Of a stretch of DNA of 64,000 nucleotides, positions 23,601 to 34,760 are shown one piece after another. This stretch comes from Pseudoscleropodium purum. Its lineage: Eukaryota; Streptophyta; Bryopsida; Hypnales; Brachytheciaceae. Position 1 is the first letter of the stretch, and each line of letters opens with the position of its first letter. Where the stretch lies: contig OZ017795.1 in NCBI GenBank assembly GCA_963969395.1, forward strand, positions 38,049,063 to 38,113,062, given 5' to 3'. The notes under the pieces were generated by a model. That model was not told the DNA's origin. It worked only from the letters and a program-made list of their open reading frames with translations, and made no database searches. The translations under genes were made by a program, and so were the position numbers.

Positions 23601-24656
23601 CTACCAATGAAAAAGAGAGGTTCTAAATTAATATTTTGGCTAAACACTTTTAAATACTTTTGGACATGACCTTGAAGTTAAACTACAACTACTAATCTAG
23701 ATTTAGCCAATACAAAATTAAATAATATAAATTTGATATTTCTAATACAAAAATAAATAAAAAATAGAAATCTTGTTTTTCACATTATTTTAGGTATAAT
23801 AAATAACTCATATAATATTATAGAATGCAATGTGTAAATAATATGAATTGTGATGTCAATTTTAAATAATTTGAATTCTTTCAATAGAAATGGAAAGTGT
23901 TAATTTATAACTTGAAATTAAAATTAACTTATCTTGAAAATGCATATATGAAAAATAATCAATTGTAGTATTATGTAATTTGGATTCTAAATTTCAAAGC
24001 ATAAGATCTTCATTACTAAATTTTTATATTGTCTTTGGTTTAGAAGATAAATTAGAAATAAAACTTGTTTGGATTAATTATTTTTGTTTGAATCAAATAC
24101 AAACTAAGATGGATTTATCTAGAACGACAATTGAATTTGACTAAAGTGCATTTAATTTTATGTAAAAAAAACATTAGGAATCAGCAACTACTAATTTGAG
24201 CTGAAATAAGGCAATCGGTTTAAGGATTATAGAATATATATTATATTTAAAGATTAAAGAAAGGATTCAATTTAAAAATTATGGATTTAAAAAAATTTTA
24301 CACTAGAAATGGTCAAATCTTCATTGATAATTACAATGTTTTGTTCTCCCTATTTCTGAAATTGAAGTTTAAAGCCAATATATATTTTATACAATAATTT
24401 TTCTTTCAAAAAATTAGAATAAAAAACTTCCAGCTTTCAAATGAAAAATTTAGAATTTAAATATTTTTATTTTAAAAATTATTATTTTAAAAATAATCTT
24501 CAAAAATAGAACCAAATTCAAATTATGCTTGTTTTCTTAACTTCTTGTATTAATTTGAATCATAAATATATGCAAAAGGCTGAAATAAAATATACAATTA
24601 AAACTTCATAAGCAATGTATTTATATAAATTTTTATGCAAAATTGTGAAAAATATT
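20691..24656. other. AT-rich intergenic DNA
   Basis: Apart from the tandem repeat at 21240-21880, no gene is supportable. At about 22771, 'taaagcatctccatta' resembles the left terminus of a TAA-flanked MITE but has no visible right partner. Confidence 0.5.
21240..21880. repeat. Degenerate tandem repeat, about 180-bp period, three copies
   Basis: The motif 'ctagtttgtgtggtaa' with a following 'ttcaaatcaatc' recurs starting at 21328, 21515 and 21688, that is, spacings of 187 and 173 bp. Each copy is followed or preceded by variants of 'caatgtttgtttt' and 'tttggcaacttg'. Copies are diverged and AT-rich. Confidence 0.6.
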
Positions 24657-24660
24657 TTAA

Positions 24661-25705
24661 CCCCTAATTGCCCAAGCAATCATATACAGTCCATTTGAAA
24701 TTTCAGGGTCAATTTAGTACGGTCAATTATTTCATTTGACCATTTTAAAAAAATTCGAGCAATTTTTAGGATTAACTATTGAAAACTTTCATTTTTCACT
24801 GAAAAAGGTATATATTTGATTGTTGAGAAGTCTCCAAAGCCATATATGTCCATTAATGGAAGAATAAAACTTGCTAATTTTACTTCATTTTCCAACTTTG
24901 AGCAATTTCACTTGATTTGAGATCTAAAAACTTATATTTATCCATTTGCTTTGAAAATGATCCCAATGGAAAGAATAAAGTGTTTTCATGATTTTCACCA
25001 CTGAAAATTTTAAATAGAAAGTGTTGATTTAGAGTTATTTGTGATTTATACTTATAAAAAAAATTGCATCTCATCAAATGCAAGGTGGATTGTGTAATGA
25101 ATTTAATAACTTTTTGTGTGAAATTAAGTTCTAGGAAAGTGCATTTGAATGTACTAACACAATTTGTAGTTGTTCATGTCACCTCCAATCCCCAAAAAAA
25201 TTTATGTGCAAATTTTTGAAACATTGTGGGGAAGGATAACATACTAAAAATAGAAAATGCACATTTATCTTGTTATGATCTCACAATATTTATGCAATTG
25301 GTATATACACTAATAAGCAAGCTCTCTAAACATTGAGGGTTGCTATTATGTGAGCATAGGAGTGTGAGCCCATGAGCTTAGAATACTATACACCTATATT
25401 ATAGGTGTATAAAATATAGAAACTGTCTATGATTTTAGAATATATATATTACAAATATCCATATTATAGGTGTTTTTGATATATACACCTTTTATAGAGT
25501 GTGGTATCTATATTATAGGTACCTACATTGTAGACTCCATGCTCACAAATTCACATTCTTAGACTCACATACTAGCACCGTTGTCTAAACATCCATACAA
25601 TTAGATTTTTTTAAAAACAACAATTTGCTTCATTGGAGATAACTATAAGCCCACGGTTATTTTTCATAGTCAAAACCCACTTCAAAAGGCTTAAGCAATT
25701 AGGGG
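24661..25705. mobile_element. TTAA-bounded element (1045 bp) with a nested MITE
   Basis: The left end is CCCCTAATTGCCCAAGC after TTAA at 24657-24660. The right end read on the minus strand is CCCCTAATTGCTTAAGCC, with CTAA at 25706-25709. The interior is non-coding. A hAT-type MITE (25333-25583) is inserted within it; without that insert the element is about 0.8 kb. Confidence 0.72.
25333..25583. mobile_element. hAT-type MITE, 251 bp, nested in a TTAA-bounded element
   Basis: A perfect 8-bp duplication, TCTAAACA, flanks it at 25325-25332 and 25584-25591. The ends TTGAGGGTTGCTATTATGTG and, on the other strand, CAACGGTGCTAGTATGTG match those of the copy at 1771-2013. The interior has 'acctatattataggtgtat' palindromes. 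Nesting shows it arrived after the host element. Confidence 0.82.
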
Positions 25706-25709
25706 CTAA

Positions 25710-28020
25710 CCCTTATATACTCAAAAGGGCTCCTCCTTGAAGTTCCAAAATAAATTTCTAAACTATTGTTTTTGAAATGAAAGTACAAAAAAATTCAAAA
25801 TCATTTAAAAAAAATCTAGCCATAGGATCTTATTCACCACTATCAAATTAGTCTACTTTCAAAATTTTAAAAACTTTGACAATATAGATTTTGGAAATTC
25901 TTTAATTAAAATTCAATTTTTGAATTAAAAAATTTATTGTTTTTTGAACATAATGTCTTTTGGGCCCATATCTCAAAAATTTACAAAGAAAGAATTTCCT
26001 ATTTTGGACCAAATGCCATATTTGGGTAGTTAAAAGTAAGCATGTTAAGTTTTACAAGCCAAGATAGAAGCAATGGCAAATTGTTTTCAAAGTCTTGCAA
26101 TCAAGTGATGTACATTGGAAAAACAAAAATTTCACTTGACCAAGCCCATTTACTAAATGTTCCAACCAATGAATCCCTTATCAATTTGTATTCATAGAAT
26201 CTTGAAGTATTTGACTATGAAAAATTACCCAATGCGGAGTTTTTATCCAAATCAAAAACAAATTGATTATAAATAAACAATTTGACAAGCTACTACATGA
26301 AAAAAATACGAAATTTTACAAAAAGAACTTCAGGGGAATCCGAACAACCTTTGAAGTTGGGCAATGTCCATATATTGGTTGATTGGGCATTTAGGGGGTA
26401 GAATGAAATATTGTATAATTAATGTGCTTGTAAAGTTAAAGCATTGATTTCAAAAGTATGTAGGGAAATAGTATTACTTTATAAGGAATTAACAATAAAA
26501 TAAAAAGATTAGATTTGAAGACAAATAAAAGTGAAGTAGCACTAAAAATTGTAAATTAATTAAACTAGTGATATACAAAAGAAAAAATGTTTTTAAAAAT
26601 CAACAAAATAGAGTCTAAAGGAACACCCAAAGTAATCTATATTGAGGTGAACAACAAGACCATAATGGAGATTGACATTAGGGTATAACCACCATTCTAT
26701 TTCTTTTTTTCTTAGTATATATCTATAGTGAATGAGTTTGATCTCAATTTCAAATACTGCAATTTTACTTGGAATAGCTAGACTTCTAGCTACCTTTTCC
26801 AAAAATATGGAAGTTGAACCACCATTAATTAAAGTTGGTTGTGAAACAAATATTTCCAGCTTCTCATAGTTAAATCATGTGAAATGGAATTTAGTGATGT
26901 TATGGTTATAATTAACCAATCACATGGTGTATTTATTGCACTAATTACAGTAATGTTTCTAGTTGCCAAAATCTCAAGTTTGTACACCTATCAATTGAAT
27001 GACTCCTTTTATAGCTAGCACACCTACCAATTTGTAAGATTGCAGGGAAGGTGGTTGCAGGGTTGTCTGCACTTTGGAGCTTATCAAAAGGAAGACAAGA
27101 CTTGAGCTTTGATTGCATTAGCTCTTTTTTGGCTTAAAACATGCTGAAATTGAGTTTGCTTGTTTTCTAGCTTTAGATTCTACGTAACTGTTGTGTTCTT
27201 GTCCAACTAGTTTTGTATACTCTCACCGGTGGTGATTCCCAATGAAAGATTCAAAACTTCCATCTTGCAGTCAAGTGATACTAAGAGGGATTGATTGATG
27301 CTTTTGTTTTGCATAGTTAACATGTAGTTGGAATTTTTCTCTGAATGACATCGATAACAAGAGTAAATTGGCTAAAGACACCTTGCACACGTATTCTAAT
27401 ATACTACTTGTCTGTTCCAATGCATGGGTGTAGGTGAGGCCATTTACCTCTCGAAGATTTTGGGTGATCATTCATCTACGCTTACATCAAGTTTATTGTA
27501 CAATGTTTTATGAATTAAGAGCCTTATGTTCATACTTGATTTGATTACCCATCTGTGTATTTGGGTACTGCTTCGTTTAGACAAGTGATTAGATGAAGCT
27601 ACAAGATGTTTTTGAGGAAATGAAAATAATTTGATTTAGATCTTAGACTCGGTTGTTTCAATGGAAACTCTTGTGTTCTGGAATGTGTATGGTAGTAGAG
27701 ACAACTGACAATGGATTTTCCTTATCAAATTGACAAGGTTTTTGAACTGCTTTTTGACATTTAAAATGTACTATTCTAATTTGGATTTGCTAAAAGACTA
27801 TCTTGAAACATGATGCCCTAATGAGGGGGTGCTTTAGAAAAAGTGATTTTTTCTTATCCATTTAGAAATAGTGAGCTCCTAACTTCATGCTTTTAAGTAG
27901 TCATGAAAATCCATGATTTGGTAACAACATTCAAACTTCTTACTATCTAACTTTAGTAACCCTATTCTTCAAGGAGAGGTTATAAGCGAGCAAAGTGGTT
28001 GGCATTCTAAATTTTTAGCA
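25710..28020. other. AT-rich intergenic DNA
   Basis: No gene is seen. A CTAACCC at about 25706 and GGGCATTTAGGGGGTAGA near 26386-26403 could be the ends of another, more decayed TTAA-type element of about 690 bp. This is weak. Confidence 0.45.
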
Positions 28021-28788
28021 TTGGGATATTCAAATCCATTGCCTCCACCTTTGCTAGCGATGCAAGCATCACTAGCATCAATTTCTAACAAGGAAATACA
28101 TGATTTCATCCAAAACTCTTATAATGTAGCTCTTCTTGACCAAGATGAAGATGGTGAGCATGCTCCATTGCTCCTAAGTACTCTTGACCTATCACAATGG
28201 ACTTCTATTATGAATGTGGCTACTATAGACAAAAGCAAAGGCTTGGCATGATTGCAAGAAGCTCATGGTTTGTGCGGTAGATTATTGGAAGTGGACGAGC
28301 TTGAATTTGAGGAAGCATTGGGTAATACTCATCACATGGAAAATGCACTTTGGTTGGCCAATCCACATGAAGATTGGTCTGAGTTACCCCCTCCTACAGA
28401 TATCACCAAATCTGATGAAACTTCTGACTCCCTTCATCCATTGCTTTCACACTTGAATATTGCACCAGTACATAAAACTGCCATTGAGGACTTTTCTGAG
28501 TGCATTCAAAGCATACAATTTGAAATTGATATGGCTTCTATGGAATCAGTTTGCAAAGGTCCTGCTATTCCCTTTTTACTACCTCAAGTGGTAGAAGAGC
28601 AATTAGCTTCTAAAGCCCATCGAACTTGGTACCTTAGCAACATAAATTTGCTAGCACCTATCATTGTTCCCATATGGAAGCTATGGGCCAATCTCTCTGA
28701 TGAGGAAGTAAAAGTATGTGAGGACAAGGTGTTAAAGTGTGTTTGTTTGTTAAAAGATCCTCAGTTGATGCCAAATGCATATCTATAG
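28021..28788 (+). pseudogene. Broken ORF of unknown function, one in-frame stop, cut by a MITE
   Basis: One frame runs 28021-28788 with a single internal TGA at 28249-28251, giving 76 and 178 residues on either side. The product is acidic and leucine-rich (for example LLLSTLDLSQWTSIM and SLHPLLSHLNIAPVHKTA), with a more hydrophobic stretch near INLLAPIIVPIWKLWANL. I do not recognise a family. Codon use looks coding-like, unlike the AT-rich flanks. The frame ends where an inverted-repeat MITE begins (28789). The same frame re-emerges at 29262-29748, so the two may be parts of one ORF1-like protein of a retroelement (inference). Confidence 0.5.
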
Positions 28789-28934
28789 GGAGATTGGGGA
28801 GGCGTTACCCCCCCGGATAAAGTTTTGGGGTTGTAATTTGACCTCCCACAACTTTTTGTTTTAAGAAAATTTGGGAGGGGGGTCAAGCTACAACCCCAAA
28901 GCTTTATTTAGGGGGTAATGCCTCCTCGATCTCC
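28789..28934. mobile_element. Palindromic MITE, 146 bp
   Basis: The left arm GGAGATTGGGGAGGCGTTAC pairs with the right arm read on the minus strand, GGAGATCGAGGAGGCATTAC. Complementarity continues through the 'ttggggttgta..ttgacc' segment, so the arms are about 65 bp around a short AT-rich centre. It lies exactly at the end of the broken ORF. No clear target duplication was seen. Confidence 0.78.
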
Positions 28935-29261
28935 TTGTGATCTACTAGCTCTTTTTGACCATTACAAATGCACGACAACTAAGACTAACGTCCATGCAAA
29001 ATAAGACTTATTGACATGTGCACTGTGAAGTCCCAAGTTTTCCTCACTGCTTTGGAATTGCCATCTCTCGTATATACATTGCTTGTATAGTCAAAATGCC
29101 AAAATTAGCTACCGTGGCAATATGCTTTGGTTTGATCATTCCATATGGTTTATGATCAATAATTTGAACCGCTTCTTTGATCAAAACACGTACCCAATCT
29201 TGGCAACAAAGTATGGTGCTTTTATTTAGTGGATCATGGATGCAGCATGAATTGTAGTGAA

Positions 29262-29748
29262 GGCACAAATTACATTCATTGCAATTCGACGTATGATGGA
29301 GGTTGCGGCTGTTGAGTTTGCTTCAAATCCGAGCTAGAAACTATTTGCAAAATATTATGATGCTCCAAGGGCACATAAGATTGAGTGTCTATTCAAGTCG
29401 GCTTCCTTCTCAACTGAGACCATGCCTAGCCCAGCACCACCTCAAAAAAAATGTGACTTTAAGATGAATGTGGTTCCCAGAGATTCTCAATCCCACCAAC
29501 ACTAGACTTCTAGTGGTAATGGACGTGGCCAATACCTTCAAAATAGAGGCCGTGGTAGGCCTCGATATGAGGGATGAGGAGGGTATAATAAGAATTACCG
29601 CTCACCTTCATTTTTGTCTAATCAACGTCACCAACATGATTCTAACTTATCAACCCCTGGAAGTATTTCCAGAGTTGGTTCAAAAATGGCAATTGTAGAA
29701 TCGCCCCCACCAATAGTTGGCTCGTCCATCCAAATCAAGCCCTAGTTT
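29262..29748 (+). pseudogene. Relic with arginine/glycine-rich (RGG-like) segment
   Basis: In the same frame as the broken ORF at 28021, an open stretch with three stops encodes residues such as ITFIAIRRMMEVAAVEF, PAPPQKKCDFKMN and NGRGQYLQNRGRGRPRYEG, followed by a Q/S/P-rich tail. RG-rich tails often bind nucleic acid. In this setting it may be the end of a gag/ORF1-like protein belonging to the retroelement relic just downstream. No zinc knuckle is visible. Confidence 0.4.
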
Positions 29749-30200
29749 CCATCTCTAAAAGGAAGAGTTTTCAACTGAGACGTTGATATGTGAGCCCTGA
29801 TTGGGAAGTTGAGTTGGATTCTAGACTCTTTCAAACAAAGACCACCAAATGGGCTCCTGGTGATCGATATCCTAGAAAATCATAAGGTTGTGGTCAATTC
29901 TAGCCAAGTAACGTTTGCTTACTAGTATTGATTACATAGTACTACTCACATTCATGTTGGATACCACATGTTTGCTGTAAAATCTCATTGTTTGAAGAGA
30001 ATTCTCATGGTTTTTTGGACAATACGAAAGTCCTCATCTAGCTTGGTCTTCAAAGTCAATCATGTATTGAGTTTAAGATTTAATTATAGCTGTCCAAGTT
30101 AAAGTTCAATATCTTTGATTGGTTATAAATAGAGTCTCAAATGAGGTCAATATTTGATATTATTTGACATTCTTGTATATTACATAGTGCCGCAAAAATT

Positions 30201-31537
30201 ATGCATGTAGAAGGTGTTGACCGCATTTTGGTCTTAGATAGTTATGGAAGAAGTAAAGTGGAACGCATGTTGAAGAAGAAAAAAACACAGTTTATCAAGG
30301 TCACATACAATAGTAGAGCCTTGATATGGTTAAATCTTAGAAAAATATTCTTAAAACTACTTATGTTCTTTGGTTACTCTCATCTCTGTCCTATGATGGA
30401 AGAGATTGTTTTTGCTTGGTCCTATTTTGATAATATTTCCACAATGTTATACAAACCATCGGATATGTTCAAAAAATTCTCTTTCATACATTTTAGGATG
30501 ACCAATGCAGTTGCATAAAATTAGCTAGACTTAAGCGATTTTGTGATCCATTGACAATCAATGAATCTTTTAGTTTCTACAAACCATTGTTGCATGTTCA
30601 TACTACAGACCTTTCTCTCATCTAGCACAAGGGCTTGAAGGAAGTAGTTAGCCATGGGCTTAACCATATTCCACTGCACCCTACAAGCTTTGCATAGGCC
30701 ATTAAAATGGCCTTTCAAGCTTTTTGATTAGATCATTTTGATCATAAAGCTTGATACCAATTTATTCCCAATTGAGGATGCAAAACAAAGATTATATGAA
30801 ATTTGCTTGACCACTCTTAAAGTAGTTGCTATATCCAACAAGTATGGATTTAGACAATCTAGTCAATTCATATTTGACATACCAGCTGTACAAAACAAGA
30901 CACAATGGCTTCTTAAACACTTATATTGCGTTGGCCTAGACAAGGCAACGAATAATGTCTGCTTCATATGTATCAAATATATATGGTTACAGACATACGA
31001 AAGGCTTATGGGTAATGATTTCTTTCCATGTAAGGAGGGATCAATTTGGTCCCTACCTTCTGGCATTCTTGATTCCATATCAAAGAATTAACACAAGTTC
31101 TTCCAAAATGCCCTCCATTATATCAATCATTTCCATATATTATGGCTACTTATAAACAACATAAAGCCAAATATTGTTGGCTTACAAATGCCTTCCACAC
31201 AATTTTCTCTAATGTTGCAACATTACTCACTATCACATCTAATGTGGTACTTGACTCCTTCAAAGTATGGGCGAAATCCATTGATAATGGATACAATAAT
31301 TTCTTATAGGTTGATACCAACTTATTCTAGATCATCAAATTTGTAATGACTACAACTTTTAATCTTTCAAAAAAAATTCATAATGTGTTTGTAGCCGATA
31401 TCACTAGATGCTACGAATCAATACCATTACAAGGCCATGGCAATCTCTTTGAGGCTGTGTCATTTGTAATCAAGATTGCACACAAGCAAGCATCACTATT
31501 ACATCCAAAATTAGTAATGCAAATGTGGGTAGGGTAG
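30201..31537 (+). pseudogene. Decayed reverse transcriptase, Penelope/rvt-like
   Basis: Conserved blocks appear in order but in shifting frames. They are KGLKEVVSHGLNHIPLHPT (about 30630-30690), LDKATNNVCFIC (about 30936-30972), the block at about 31135-31200 with MATYKQHKAKYCWLTNAF, and VADITRCYESIPLQG (about 31395-31440). The last resembles RT motif 3 (A) of Penelope-like and rvt proteins, whose catalytic Asp lies in a D-[ILV]-[TS]-x-x-Y-x-x-IP context. Block two resembles the K-x-x-N motif near RT1. Several stops and at least two frameshifts make it non-functional. No GIY-YIG nuclease domain is visible downstream. Whether it is a Penelope-like element or a domesticated rvt-type gene copy cannot be decided by eye. 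Confidence 0.6.
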
Positions 31538-31746
31538 ATGTGCCATTAACTGGACACTTCCTAATACTAGACACAAATCGAACACGCACCGCACAGTTCT
31601 CAAAACTTGGAACATTGTCGTTTACAAAGGGAACACGTTTGGATGAAGATATTAGGTACATGGATGAACTTCCATCACGATCGATGATCTTTTTGGATGA
31701 AAACAGACTTTGTATCATGGATGTAGAACTAAGCAATCCTAGATGA
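31525..31746 (+). pseudogene. Unidentified open stretch after the RT relic
   Basis: A 73-codon frame, extendable a little upstream, encodes DVPLTGHFLILDTNRTRTAQ and RSMIFLDENRLCIMDVELS. It overlaps the end of the RT frame in another frame. It has coding-like composition but no recognised family. It may be a fragment of a host gene or of another transposon. Confidence 0.3.
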
Positions 31747-32208
31747 AACCCTTAGTAGAAACCCTATTTCGGGTGCAACAACCATTTTTAAATATTGAGA
31801 TTACGGACAAAAAACTATGGAGTGCAAACATGCGTGTTTCCAAAAGAATGATCTATAGAGTTGTTAAGTTGCACAATTACAATACCCTTTTATACAAACA
31901 AGGTATTAAGCTGCAATTTATAACTTTCAAACTTTAGAACTCAACTTCTACATTTTCAACATTTAAACTCTAATCCTTTAGATCCTTTCTATTAATTTGC
32001 AATGGTTGCATGTACTATAGATGAGGCCTCTTGCCAAGAGAGTATGACAACATTCGCATACTAATGAAAATGTTCTCAAGAGGTTAAGGAGTGGATCAAG
32101 GATTAAACTACCAAGAATTGGTCATGTAGTACAACATCTTGAAAGACTTGAACTTGCAAAATCAAGATAAAGACAAACAAGAAGAGGGGTTAGTGGTCAG
32201 AAGGTGAC

Positions 32209-33031
32209 ATGCAATTAGCACTGGAGGCAATTGCAACTAAGAAGATGTCAATGAGGCAAGCTGTAAAGTATTATGGGATATCAACTTCAAGCATTCAAGA
32301 TTGGAAGAAAGGCAAAACAACTTCCAAATCAATAGGCCATCAAACCTATCTAACACCACTAGAAGAGCTAGCACTTGTCCAATGGTGCTTTAGAATGCAA
32401 CGAGTAGCCTTGTGTGTGAATCTAAATATGCTAAAGTTCACAATCAAAAGTATCTTGCAAAATTCTCCAAGAAAGCATCCATTTAGAGAAGAAGTTCCTA
32501 GTGCTAAATAGTAGGCTTCTTTTTAAACAAAAGCACCCAGATATTACCCTAGGGTGTGTAGATGGTTTGGAAGTTAGAAGAGCCTTAGGATTCACAAGGA
32601 AAACAACTCTAGACTTCTACAACCTTCTACAGTAAGTTTCTAGTGCCCATGACTACAATTCTAGTCACATATAGAATTCAAACAAAACACGGGTGAATTC
32701 AAGGGATGGAAATTCATCAATCAAAGTTGTTGCCAAAAAGGGAAGTAGGGCAGTGAGGTTTACCTGTGCAGACAGTAAGGAATGAATGTCCGTCATGACA
32801 TATGTGAATGTTGCTAGTTTTCATATCCCAAACCTGTACATCTTGAAAAGAAAAACCAGGCCCAAAATTGATTACATTAGAAACTATAAAGCAAGGGCAA
32901 CAATGACATTCCAAGAAAATGTCATTGCTACACGTTGCATATGCGAACACATCTTTTTTTTCCATGCCATTGCTTTGCAAGTGCAACTTCTAACATGTCA
33001 TTATGCCACACCACCTCCACTATACCTATAG
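32209..33031 (+). pseudogene. Pogo/Tigger-type (CENP-B-like) transposase relic
   Basis: The first frame (32209-32511) has a psq/CENP-B-type helix-turn-helix: KMSMRQAVKYYGISTSSIQDW, then TYLTPLEELALVQWCFRMQR. This is followed across a stop by FKQKHPDITL...GLEVRRALGFTRKTTLDFYNLL, the CENP-B/Tc5 DNA-binding region. From about 32720, in another frame, KVVAKKGSRAVRFT and MSVMTYVNVASFHIPNLYILK resemble the early DDE domain of pogo transposases. Catalytic residues are mostly missing, and stops and frameshifts are present. It is truncated relative to full-length transposases (about 400-500 aa). Confidence 0.7.
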
Positions 33032-33544
33032 TCGCCATGGTTTGATCCTTTTTCTTCTACAATAACGATGCTTACTAGAAGCCGGTGCAAACATACTCAT
33101 AGTAGCAAACTCAAGTCCTTTAGACTATAAAATGTATTTGAGTCCCTACCTTTACATAATGATTTAAAATGGATTATTTATCATATAGAGTACTTTCGTA
33201 TTTCTAGCTTCATATCATACATCAAATGAATTTGAACTAAACAAATGAAATGAAGGTATTAAATAATTTAACATTTATTTCAATTGAAAATTTGAAGTGT
33301 TATTCAAGTTTGCAATTTAAATTTATTTTGACAAAATACTTAATATTCCCTTTGATGAATTTGCATGAATTTGGCTTCTATCCTAAGCCCTAAATCCTTA
33401 AATCAAAAATTGGATTCTAAAAACAATTTGAAAGAAATTTTATCATCTATTTCTTGAAATTTTTTTGTAGATCCTAACTACCAACAATAATATTCTTTAC
33501 TCGATAAGATTTGTTTTGGGATGATTATATTAAAAAAAAACACT

Positions 33545-34000
33545 AGTTGTGTGAGTGGATTTGGGACTCTTTCCACCTTCCCCATTTTTTCCTTGGGGGA
33601 AAAATTTGTAGAGGGTGAATTTTATATAGCAAAGTATTCTACATTTTTTCTCCTCCCTATTTAATTTCTTCCACATTTTTTTCCTTGTATTAACAAATCC
33701 TTGAGCAAACCACTTACATAGTTCCACAAATTTATTTAGATGGATCTAGGACTCCTTCCACCTTCCCCTTTTTCCCCTTGGAATAGCAAAGCACTCCATA
33801 TTTTTTTCCTCCTTGTTTATTTTTCTTCCCCATTTTTTTCTTTATGTTAGCAAACTACTTGCAAAATTACACAAATTTATTCACATGGACCTAGAACTCC
33901 TCCCACCTTCCCCATTTTTTTCCCTTAGAATAGCAAAGCACTCCATATTTTTCTCCTCCCTATTTATTTTTTATTTTTTGGAGAAAAAATGTTATTTTCC
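33545..34000. repeat. Imperfect tandem repeat, about three units
   Basis: The phrase 'ggacctagaactcc.tcccaccttcccc' recurs at 33557, 33742 and 33887. Each is followed by 'atagcaaagcactccatattttt' variants and 'cctccctatttatttt'. Spacings are 185 and 145 bp. It is pyrimidine-rich and non-coding. Confidence 0.75.
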
Positions 34001-34199
34001 TATTTAATAGTTTCTTCATTAGTAGTCCACATTTGAAATTCAAATGTTAGTTGTCTTGATAATTATAAAATTAAGAATTAAGATAACGTATTTTTTATTA
34101 TTTGTAGAACCTATTAATGAATTATTTTGATGAAATCAAGGAAGTACCAATAAAAATGAATTACATGTAGACAAGTAGGGCTCAACATTATTTTAGATA

Positions 34200-34760
34200 C
34201 AAGTGAATTAAATATATGCAATTCTAACTTTCCAAATGCCCCATAATAATTGGTCTTTTCAGTAAAAAGTAATATGAAACAAATCATGCATGGTTGATTA
34301 GACATCGTGAGAAGTTTGAGGAATTGACAAAAACAAAATTTAATCGTGATTGACACTATTAATCAAGCTTCTTATGGTTTTTAGAACCTTTTATATATCC
34401 CATGAGGATTGGTCTCCCCAATATAAATAACACTACTAGTTAAGTTGCTTAAGGTTGTTAGAACCTTCTATATATCCTATAAGGATTGGTCTCCCTAATA
34501 TAGACTAATATAAAAAGAGTCATACATGGTTGATTAGACACAATAAGAAGTTCAATGAATTGACAAGTACAATTATTTGAGATTGATATTACATAGAACT
34601 CCTCATTATTTTTAGAACCTTCCAAATATTCCACATAAGGATACAGTATAACAACATGAGCTACTTTTGTTATCACCCATGATTTTTGAAACCTTCTAAA
34701 TATCCCATAATTATAAGGATGGATTGTTGCAACATGAGCTACTTTTGCTATCACCCATTT
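34200..34760. repeat. Imperfect tandem repeat, about 240-bp period
   Basis: 'catgcatggttgattagaca' at about 34286 recurs with one change at about 34522, each followed by 'gaattgacaa' and 'attgacatt'-like text. 'tagaacctt.tatatatccc' with 'aggattggtctccc' recurs at 34381, 34459 and, more diverged, at 34613 and 34690. The last two copies share 'acatgagctacttttg.tatcaccca'. Confidence 0.7.
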
